The notes under the pieces were generated by a model that was not told the origin of the DNA, did no database searches, and saw only the letters and a list, made by a program, of their open reading frames with translations. From Pinus tabuliformis (taxonomy: Eukaryota; Streptophyta; Pinopsida; Pinales; Pinaceae): DNA of 64,000 bases. Position numbers and translations under genes: made by a program. Below, piece after piece: positions 56,711 to 64,000 of this stretch. Each line of letters opens with the position of its first letter. The stretch's first letter is position 1. Where the stretch lies: positions 317,338,545-317,402,544 of the forward strand of contig CM062820.1 of NCBI GenBank assembly GCA_031772625.1, given 5' to 3'.

Positions 56711-57196
56711 GATCTTTCTATACGTAGATTTAATCTAGAAAGTCATATGATGAGGTAGTCTCTTCTTTATATTTGACATGTTAAATGTAACAATAAGAGA
56801 GTTTTTCAGATCTACTTCCTTGATCCCAGTGAGCAGGGCACTCCTTTGTGGTGGACACGACTGGAGTCTCTCTAATGTAGACATCGCATAAGGAATTTGA
56901 GCTAGATATTCAGCAATGGAATAGTTATGGGCATCCCTGTCATTAGGGTTAATCGTCCAACACTTTGTAGAACCTTTCGACATCCGAGTTATAGGGTGAA
57001 CTACAGGCCTCTCAATTTGGAGGGGTTCTAGAACATCGGGGGTGGACTTAGCCTTAAAGTATTTCGGTTCACCATAATCATGTGATCTTGTAGCAACATC
57101 AACATGAGAACTAATCATGTATACATTCGATGGATTTTCCCCTTTGTGGTTACCCACTATGGGGGTTCCAATATTATCATTCATGCCATCAAACAT

Positions 57197-58800
57197 TTGC
57201 TACCCTTGGGGAAAAGGGTTTGTTAGAATAGCCTGAGAGCTAGAAGAACCCTACTGCACTAACAAGTGCTGAGCATCTTGAATCTTAGGGAAAAGATGAG
57301 TTAAATGGTCTCCATTGCACAATTTACAAGGAAACTTAACTTTCTTTTTGGACTCCTTTTTACCCTCCCCAGTATTATTACTGAGTTTTTTTGCATTACC
57401 CTTCCCATTCTTATCTTTCTTCTTACCATGTCCCTTTTTCTTCCTATTGGATTCTTGATTTCTTTTATGGTTAGAAGATTGGACAATGTTAATAGTTGAA
57501 GGTTGAGAAGGCATAGGCACTGACGACGATGCATGAATCGAAGAAGAAGTTTGTAAAGACAACTACTACAATTGACTTAACAAGTTAGCCATGCTATTAT
57601 TGATCGATATGATTATCCCGTTGGCATGGGGACCTGGCTTCAATTTGGCTAAGTCAATTTTGGATCGAGGAGCATTAGGTAAAATCTTTTCAAGAATCCT
57701 AGATTGAGAATAGATAAGTTCTAACTGTTGGGCTCTAAATATAGCTTGTTCTTCGATGAATACTCCAGAGAGTGATACATCCTTAGAAATTTCTGGTTGT
57801 AGAGATTTTAAAAACCATTCAAGAAGGAATTCATTAGGAATATAGGCTTTGATGAGCCTCTTCCTTCATTTGCATTCCTGAATATGGTCAGAAATATGGG
57901 TTTCCTTATCTTGTTGGAAAGTAGCCAATAGCTCAGTTCCAACATCATATCAAATGGGCAACTGAAAATGGTTCAAAAACATAGTAGCCAATTCACCAAA
58001 TGAAGCAAAGGCACCCCCACTAAGTTCTATATACCATTTGGTAGCATTTTCAATTAAGGTTCATTGGAACAATCTCAACCTAATCGAATCGTCAATAAGT
58101 GAGTTAGATGAGAACCATAATGGATTGTTCTTATATGGTCAGCCAGATCCTCCCCATAATTTCCCTCGAATTTTGGAATATCTGATGGAAGTTTGGTGGG
58201 AATCGGAGGCCAAGCTGGATTATATTAGATCAGATCGTTCATCAATTTTGAGAGATCTCAAAAATTTATAGTTTCCAAGAATGGTAAGTGTGGAGGAGCT
58301 TGAGAATTCCACCCACCATAAGTAGGATTCACAACATTTTGAAAATAATATCCTGGATTTGTAAAGGCACCAGGTTGCCAAGGATTTGTTCATCTAAGGA
58401 CACTGAACCATAGGGAAAACCTTGTGATCTCGAAAAATTTGGAGTTTGGCCACCTCTTGCTAAAAGGTTACCATAATCATGAATATTTCCCCCAAGCGAA
58501 GTATTAAAAGTAGAGGAGAGCCCTTGGTAAGGGTTCCATGCATTGGTGAAGGGAGAATAAGCCTAAAAGGAACTTACGGAGGAGTAAGGCATGTTCCCTA
58601 TTAACCAAAATAAAACTAATTCTCGGATCCTAAACCACTAAAAGCAAGGTTAGTCCATCCTTGAAAAGGATTATAATTTTGACCTTGAGTAGAGAAAAGA
58701 AGAAAATGTAAAGAAGGATTAGAATGAGGTATATGACCACTTCCAAAAGGAAAGTCCTAAAAAGAGGTTGAAACATTAGGCATGGAAGTCATAGTTGTGG
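57197..58800 (-). pseudogene. T2 gag with zinc-knuckle remnant
   Basis: N-terminal Pro/Asn/Gly-rich part (58780-58420), WPPIPTKLPSDIPKFEGNYGEDLADHIRT (about 58215-58130), FGELATMFLNHFQLPI, YDVGTELLATFQQDK and LEWFLKSLQPEISKDVSLSG (about 57990-57770), a Lys-rich stretch, and the knuckle CKLCNGDHLTHLF (about 57330-57290) with the last Cys replaced. Stops and frame changes throughout; the right end is joined to G1e. Confidence 0.75.
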
Positions 58801-58826
58801 AAACAACATATGGGATGGTTAGAGGA

Positions 58827-59159
58827 TGTTATGAAACAAGCTCAAGAAAAGATAGAAAAGAAAGATCAACGCCCTAGAATTCAGCCTCTTCGAGGGGGCA
58901 ACCTCCTTTACATTACATAAATGAACAATTCTTGGATGATACAAATGACAAAACCTCCTTTCTATATATAGGAGTCTAAGGAGTCACAATATAATCCAGC
59001 CGACCTAACAATAATAATATAAAGCCACAAAAATAACAATAGAGGGATTCTATGGGGCACAGAAATAACAATATGGGGGTAATAGGGGCACAACAATATA
59101 AATAAGGGGTATAACTACAATAGTAATGGGGTAATCACTAGTATTATAGGGACCCAACA
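58827..59159 (-). repeat. G1e 3' LTR
   Basis: 333 bp, about 95% identical to 60172-60503. Contains the TATA core CTATATATAG (near 58960). Confidence 0.9.
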
Positions 59160-59188
59160 TGCCCCTCTCCTTCAAAAAAGTGTTTTCC

Positions 59189-60171
59189 TCAACGCTTGAG
59201 CAGTTCTGGATACTTCTGCATAAAATTCTCATCCTCCCATGTGGAATCTTCAGTGGATAAGTTCTTCCACTTGATAAGATACTCTGAAATTGATCGATTT
59301 TGTAGCTGTCGAGTTCTTGTTTCTGTGACTGCTTCAGGTTCCAATATAATTTTTCCTTCCTCGTCAAGTTCTAGAAATATTGTTTGAACTGGGAGCTTGT
59401 CGCCTATAACCTTCTTTAAACATGAAACATGGAAAACTGGGTGCAATCGAGAAGCTGCAGGAAGCTCCAATTTGTATGCCATAGTACCAATCTTTTCCAA
59501 CACCTTGTACGGACCATAATACTTTGGTGATAATTTATTATCCTTCTTAGCTTGCTTTAGGGACATTTGCTTATATGGTTGTAGCCGTAGGAATACCCAA
59601 TCACCTACATCAAAACTTCTTTCACTGCGATGTTGATCTGCCTGTTGTTTCATTCTATTTTGTGCCAACACGAGGTTATCCTTTAAGAGTTGGAGGACTT
59701 GTTGTTGATGTTCGATGTGATGTTCCACTGCCTGAACCTTAGAATTTTCTCTTAAATATGATGTGATTGATGGTGGTTGGTACCCATAAAGTGCCATAAA
59801 TGGGGTCATTTTTGTTGCTGTATGGAAGGAAGTGTTATACCACCATTCAGCCAGAGGCAACCATTTGACCCATTGTGTCTGTTTATCAGATACAAAGCAA
59901 CGAAGATACCCTTCCAAACATTTGTTTACTATCTCAGTTTGCCCATCAGATTGAGGATGATAAGATGAGCTATGAGCTAACTGAGTACCAAGACAAGAAA
60001 ATAATTCTGTCCAAAAATTTCCAGTGAAAATGGGATCTCTGTCACTTACAATAATCTTTGGATTTCCATGTAGCTTTTGAACTGTTTCCATAAATGCAGT
60101 AGAAACTGTACTGGCTTTAAATGGATGTGATAATGCACAAAAGTGTGCATACTTGGTAAGTCTGTCAACTA
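59189..60171 (-). pseudogene. G1e integrase C-half and chromodomain
   Basis: Open from the junction (VDRLTKYAHF) through SDRDPIF, QSDGQTEIVNK, YGPYKVLEKIG and HPVFHVSCLKKV to the chromodomain (SEYLIKWKNLSTEDSTWED), ending at 59189. Differs from G1d at only a few residues. The open frame artificially continues upstream into the G1d LTR. Confidence 0.88.
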
Positions 60172-60503
60172 TGTTATGAAACCAGCTCACAAAAAGATAG
60201 AAAAGAGAGATCCATGCCTTAGAATTCAGCCTCTTCGAGGGGGCAACCTCCTTTACATTACATAAATGAACAATTCTTCGATGATACAAATGACAAAACC
60301 TCCTTTCTATATATAGGAGTCTATGGAGTCATAATATAATCCAGCCGACCTAGCAATAATAATATAAAGCCACAAAAATAACAATAGAGGGATTCTATGG
60401 GCACATTAATAACAATATGGGGGTAATGGGGGCACAACAATATAAATAAGGGGTATAACTACAATAGTAATGGGGTAATCACTAGTATTATAGGGACCCA
60501 ACA
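60172..60503 (-). repeat. G1d 3' LTR
   Basis: 332 bp, TGTTGGGTCC...CATAACA on the element strand. TATA core at 60308-60315. Confidence 0.92.
60308..60315 (-). promoter_or_regulatory. G1d LTR TATA box
   Basis: CTATATATAG on the element strand, conserved in the G1 LTRs. Confidence 0.65.
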
Positions 60504-60532
60504 TGCCCCTCTCCTTCAAAAAAGTGTTGTCC

Positions 60533-63500
60533 TCAACGCTTGAGTAGTTCTGGATACTTCTGCATAAAATTCTCATCCTCCCATGTGGAATCTTCAGTGG
60601 ATAAGTTCTTCCACTTGATAAGGTACTCTGAAATTGATCGATTTCGTAGCTGTCGAGTTCTTTTTTCTATAACTGCTTCCGGTTCCAATATAATTTTTCC
60701 TTCCTCGTCAAGTTCTGGCAATATTGTTTGAACTGGGAGCTTGTCGCCTATAACCTTCTTTAAGCATGAAACATGGAAAACTGGGTGCAATCGAGAAGCT
60801 GCAGGAAGCTCCAATTTGTATGCCATAGTACCAATCTTTTGCAACACCTTGTACGGACCATAATACTTTGGTGATAATTTATTATCCTTCTTAGCTTGCT
60901 TGAGGGACATTTGCTTATATGGTTGTATCCGTAGGAATACCCAATCACCTACATCAAAACTTCTTTCACTGCGATGTTGATCTGCCTGTTGTTTCATTCT
61001 ATTCTGTGCCAACACGAGGTTATCCTTTAAGAGTTGGAGGACTTGTTGTTGATGTTCGATGTGATGTTCCACTGCCTGAACCTTAGAATTTTCTCTTAAA
61101 TATGATGTGATGGATGGTGGTTGATACCCATAAAGTGCCATAAATGGGGTCATTTTTGTTGCTGTATGAAAGGAAGTGTTATACCACCATTCAGCCAGAG
61201 GCAACCATTTGACCCATTGTGTCTGTTTATCAGATACAAAGCAACAAAGATATCCTTCCAAACATTTGTTTACTATCTCAGTTTGCCCATCAGATTGAGG
61301 ATGATAAGATGAGCTATGAGCTAACTGAGTACAAAGACAAGAAAATAATTGTGTCCAAAAATTTCCAGTGAAAATGGGATCTCTGTCACTTACAATAATC
61401 TTTGGGTTTCCATGTAGCTTTTGAATTGTTTCCATAAATGCAGTAGAAACTGTACTGGCTTTAAATGGATGTGATAATGCACAAAAGTGTGCATACTTGG
61501 TAAGTCTATCAACTACCACCATGATGACACTCTTTCCCTCAGACTTGGGTAAACCTGTGATAAAATCCATTGATACCTCCTCCCAACGTTGGCTTGGAAT
61601 GGATAAAGGTTGTAATAGACCCGGTGTCTTAATTGTTTCAACTTTATTTTGTTGGCAAACCAAACATTCTGCCACAAACTTTTGAATATCTGATTTAAGG
61701 CCATCCCAAAAAAATTCCTTCTTAAACCTGTGGTAAGTTTTTAAAAATCCCGAGTGCCCTCCTAAGGGAGAAGTGTGCAATTCCATAAGAATCTTTTGTT
61801 TTAGCTGGGAATTCTTACAGAGGTATAAGCGATCTTTGTACCATAACGAATCATTTTTCCAGCTAAATGTATCAGACGTACTAGAATCTTGTTGTAGCTT
61901 TCGAATAAGTGCCCACACTTCTTCGTCATTCTTCCATTCCTCCCTTGCTTCATTTATCCAATCTGGTTGGATGATAGAAATAGCGCACAAAAATGCTTCC
62001 ACATCCTCATCCTTCCTTGAGAGTGCATCTGCCACCACATTTTGCTTCCCTTTTTTGTAGATGATTTCAAAGTCATAACCCAACATCTTTGTGACCCACT
62101 TTTGTTGCTCTTCAGAGGATAATCTTTGTTCTAAAAAGTATTTAAGGCTATCATGATCCGTTTTTACCTTGAAGTGTCTTCCCATTAGGTAGGGTCGCCA
62201 TTTCTTAAGTGCATGGAGTATTGCCAACATTTCCTTCTCATAAATAGCTTTTCTTAGAAACTTTCCCTTGATTGGACGACTTTCAAAAGCAATGGGTCTT
62301 TCATCTTGCATTAGAACAGCACCAATTCCATTTCCTGAAGCATCACATTCCACAATAAAGGTTTTTGTGAAGTCCGGTGTAGCTAAGACCGGTGCTTGGC
62401 ACATTGCCTCTTTAAGATGTTCAAAGGCCTTTGTTGCTTCCAGAGTCCATGAAAATGCATCTTTCTTCAATAATGTCGTTAGAGGTGCTGCTATTCTCCC
62501 ATAATTCTTAACAAACTTGTGATAATACAATGTCAACACAAGAAATCCACGCAAATGCTTTATGGATGTGGGGATTTTCCATTCCTTAATGGCTTTAATT
62601 TTGCTAGGGTCTACCTTAACTCCTTCATGAGATACAATATGACCCAAATATTCCACCTCCTGGACTCCAAAGAAACATTTGGATCTTTTGGCATATAATT
62701 GTTTCTCTTCCAATAGTTGTAGCACCTTGTCAACATGTTCAACATGATCCTTCCAAGACTTGCTGTAGATAAGTATATCATCAAAAAATACTAACACAAA
62801 TTTTCTAAGGAATGGTTTGAAAATTGAATTCATCAAACCTTGAAATGTTAAAGGTGCATTGGTAAGGCCAAAAGGCATGACCAAAAATTCATAATGACCC
62901 TCATGAGTTCTAAATGCCGTTTTCGGAATGTCTTCAATCTTCATTCTGATTTGATGATATCCTGAATGAAGATCCAACTTGGTGAAGTAAATTGATCCAT
63001 GCAATTCATCCAATAATTCATTAATGACAGGAATGGGGAACTTATCTTTAATAGTGAGCTTGTTGAGCTCCCTATAATCTGGACACATGCGCCATGATCC
63101 ATCCTTCTTGTGCACCAATACTACTGGAGCAGAGAAAGAACTTTGACTCGGTTGAATTATACCAACCTCTAGCATTTCTGCAACCATACGTTCAATTTCA
63201 CTTTTTTGGACATAGGGATATCTGTACGGCCTGATGTTTGGAGGAACACTTCCTGGAATCAGATGAATAGCATGATCATGATCACGCATAGGTGGGAGAC
63301 CTTTGGGAGTCTCAAATACCTTGGAATGATTGTCCATGACATTTTGGAGATCTGGACAAATAGATGATTCTAATGTGGAAACATCTAGCGAACATAATTG
63401 TGCAATTACACCCCTTTTCTCCTTTTTTAGAAGCTTTGTCATACCATTAGAGCTGATTATCTTTCCTGGTTTCCCTGCAATAACCCTTAATACAACTTCC

Positions 63501-63928
63501 TTTCCTTCCACAGAAAATTTGATGAAAAGTTCTTGAAAATTAAAAGCTATTGTACCCAAGGATTGTAGCCATTGGACTCCTAGTACAACATCAGCACCTC
63601 CCATTGGAATGGAAAGCATTGGGCTAGTCAATACATATTCTCCCATGGATAGCTTGATATTATGGCACTTTCCAGAGCAATTTATTGTTCCTCCATTTGC
63701 AATCATCACTTGACACTCTGGTGTTGGATATAGGAAGCAATTTAATTCTTTTGCCACCCTACAATGAATAAAATTGTGGGTGCTTCCTGAATCAATCAAC
63801 ACTATCACCTTTTTCTTCTTGATTTGTCCTTCTATCTTGATGGTTTGAGGAGTGGTAATTCCCGCCAATGCATTACAAGATATGGTCAGGTTTATTTGTT
63901 CTTCATCTAGGCTTTGTTCCTGGAACAT
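60533..63928 (-). CDS. G1d pol: protease, RT, RNase H, integrase, chromodomain (1131 aa)
   Basis: Uninterrupted. Protease VLIDSGSTHNF (Asp46). RT with KKDGSWRMCPDYR, MPFGLTNAP and VFFDDILIYS (about residue 380). RNase H VECDASGNGIGAVLMQ (about 526), YEKEMLAIL and TDHDSLKYFLEQ. Integrase zinc region H...H with CLVCQQNK, core SMDFITGLP (about 786), IIVSDRDPIF (about 847) and QSDGQTEIVNK (about 881), giving D-D-35-E. C-terminal YYGPYKVLQKIG and HPVFHVSCLKK, then chromodomain about 1075-1131 (RNRSISEYLIKWKNLSTEDSTWED). The chromodomain and tRNA-Met priming suggest the Reina clade. The polyprotein probably began in gag: an in-frame TAG at 63932-63934 sits just before the first Met. Confidence 0.93.
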   Translation of the reverse strand: MFQEQSLDEEQINLTISCNALAGITTPQTIKIEGQIKKKKVIVLIDSGSTHNFIHCRVAKELNCFLYPTPECQVMIANGGTINCSGKCHNIKLSMGEYVLTSPMLSIPMGGADVVLGVQWLQSLGTIAFNFQELFIKFSVEGKEVVLRVIAGKPGKIISSNGMTKLLKKEKRGVIAQLCSLDVSTLESSICPDLQNVMDNHSKVFETPKGLPPMRDHDHAIHLIPGSVPPNIRPYRYPYVQKSEIERMVAEMLEVGIIQPSQSSFSAPVVLVHKKDGSWRMCPDYRELNKLTIKDKFPIPVINELLDELHGSIYFTKLDLHSGYHQIRMKIEDIPKTAFRTHEGHYEFLVMPFGLTNAPLTFQGLMNSIFKPFLRKFVLVFFDDILIYSKSWKDHVEHVDKVLQLLEEKQLYAKRSKCFFGVQEVEYLGHIVSHEGVKVDPSKIKAIKEWKIPTSIKHLRGFLVLTLYYHKFVKNYGRIAAPLTTLLKKDAFSWTLEATKAFEHLKEAMCQAPVLATPDFTKTFIVECDASGNGIGAVLMQDERPIAFESRPIKGKFLRKAIYEKEMLAILHALKKWRPYLMGRHFKVKTDHDSLKYFLEQRLSSEEQQKWVTKMLGYDFEIIYKKGKQNVVADALSRKDEDVEAFLCAISIIQPDWINEAREEWKNDEEVWALIRKLQQDSSTSDTFSWKNDSLWYKDRLYLCKNSQLKQKILMELHTSPLGGHSGFLKTYHRFKKEFFWDGLKSDIQKFVAECLVCQQNKVETIKTPGLLQPLSIPSQRWEEVSMDFITGLPKSEGKSVIMVVVDRLTKYAHFCALSHPFKASTVSTAFMETIQKLHGNPKIIVSDRDPIFTGNFWTQLFSCLCTQLAHSSSYHPQSDGQTEIVNKCLEGYLCCFVSDKQTQWVKWLPLAEWWYNTSFHTATKMTPFMALYGYQPPSITSYLRENSKVQAVEHHIEHQQQVLQLLKDNLVLAQNRMKQQADQHRSERSFDVGDWVFLRIQPYKQMSLKQAKKDNKLSPKYYGPYKVLQKIGTMAYKLELPAASRLHPVFHVSCLKKVIGDKLPVQTILPELDEEGKIILEPEAVIEKRTRQLRNRSISEYLIKWKNLSTEDSTWEDENFMQKYPELLKR

Positions 63929-63931
63929 ATC

Positions 63932-64000
63932 CTATTCTTTTGACCTTTCTTGCTCCTTTTCTTCTTCCTCTTCACAATCTATGTAGAATAATTTCTTCTT
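63932..64000 (-). pseudogene. G1d gag C-terminal end, followed by in-frame TAG
   Basis: Reads KKKLFYIDCEEEEEKEQERSKE then TAG and D before pol Met. The matching position in G1 unit c reads SKEEDIW, so Glu is expected at the stop. The same linker follows the zinc knuckle in units b and c. Confidence 0.8.

Larger units (their letters stand above)
53891..58826 (-). mobile_element. T2: degenerate Tat-like gypsy element (gag to second RNase H)
   Basis: Minus-strand order: gag (58800-57197), linker, protease (about 56700), RNase H end/linker, integrase (about 55440-54512), second RNase H (54420-54060). The RT core is deleted. The right end is cut by G1e. The left end probably extends through the antisense ORF to the LTR split by T1. 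No intact frame over about 150 codons remains. Confidence 0.72.
58827..60171 (-). mobile_element. G1e: 3' part of a G1 gypsy element, interrupted by G1d
   Basis: 3' LTR 58827-59159, PPT, and the 3' end of pol up to the integrase core, where the G1d LTR starts. The rest should lie beyond G1d, outside the window. Left flank GAGGA (58822-58826) is one target copy, inside T2 gag. Confidence 0.85.
60172..64000 (-). mobile_element. G1d: autonomous-type Reina-like chromovirus (5' end beyond window)
   Basis: 3' LTR 60172-60503, PPT GAAGGAGAGGGGCA (60504-60517), complete pol 60533-63928 and the end of gag to the window edge. Inserted into the integrase of G1e at AACTA (60167-60171), which should recur at its right end. 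This is the most intact coding element in the window. Confidence 0.9.

Noticed and set aside
1..64000. Host protein-coding genes or rRNA/tRNA genes
   Set aside because: All long frames resolve to retroelement proteins except the LINE third ORF and the PMD-like ORF, both of which sit within or beside elements.

Overview
This window is retrotransposon-dense DNA from a land-plant nuclear genome, most likely a conifer. I find no host housekeeping gene, rRNA or tRNA gene. The evidence for a plant is Ty1/copia and Ty3/gypsy elements primed by initiator tRNA-Met (TGGTATCAGAGC), chromodomain gypsy integrases, an L1-type LINE with a C-terminal plant RNase H, and Tat-like elements with a second RNase H. 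The conifer call rests mainly on degenerate Penelope-like element (PLE) DNA with GIY-YIG coding sequence and hammerhead-ribozyme ends, the kind known in conifers as Dryad. That assignment is inference, because no database search was possible.

Layout. (1) 1-11432, minus strand: three copia elements nested in series. C3 (1978-7106, target duplication CATCA) sits in C1 (1-10134). C1 sits in the gag of C2 (10135-11432), a member of its own family. (2) About 11596-13627: an internally deleted PLE, flanked by arms of about 0.5 kb in inverted orientation, each with a hammerhead motif. (3) About 15540-41610, plus strand: a decayed gypsy (G0), split by a tandem LTR array of a Reina-like gypsy family (G1, 16346-40194). 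The second G1 unit is split by a chromovirus (CV, 21998-39809, target duplication CATCA). CV is split by an antisense L1 LINE (24372-31945, 19-bp target duplication) and also carries a second PLE end near 32.25 kb. This is four levels of nesting. (4) About 42095-58826: a degenerate Tat-like gypsy (T2, minus strand). Its putative 3' LTR holds another Tat-like element (T1, 42795-49326, target duplication GTTAG). An antisense, apparently spliced ORF resembling a plant-mobile-domain protein lies downstream of T2 pol. (5) 58827-64000, minus strand: two G1 copies, the nearly intact G1d inserted into the integrase of G1e.

How the parts relate. G1d supplies a complete protease-RT-RNase H-integrase-chromodomain set. 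The G1 units in the 16-40 kb array share its LTR, PBS and PPT but have lost catalytic protease, RT and integrase core. They instead carry a fused protease-N/integrase-C segment amplified into three 123-bp in-frame repeats, so they look like non-autonomous derivatives. In both Tat-like elements the second RNase H lies after the integrase. The LINE keeps all endonuclease, RT and RNase H signature residues, is interrupted by only one TGA and one frameshift, and has an unexplained third ORF. Several nonsense codons are TGA where relatives or context predict CGA, as expected from decay of methylated CpG.

Coordinates of degenerate coding regions are approximate. LTR ends were placed by eye from TG...CA termini, PBS/PPT and target duplications.
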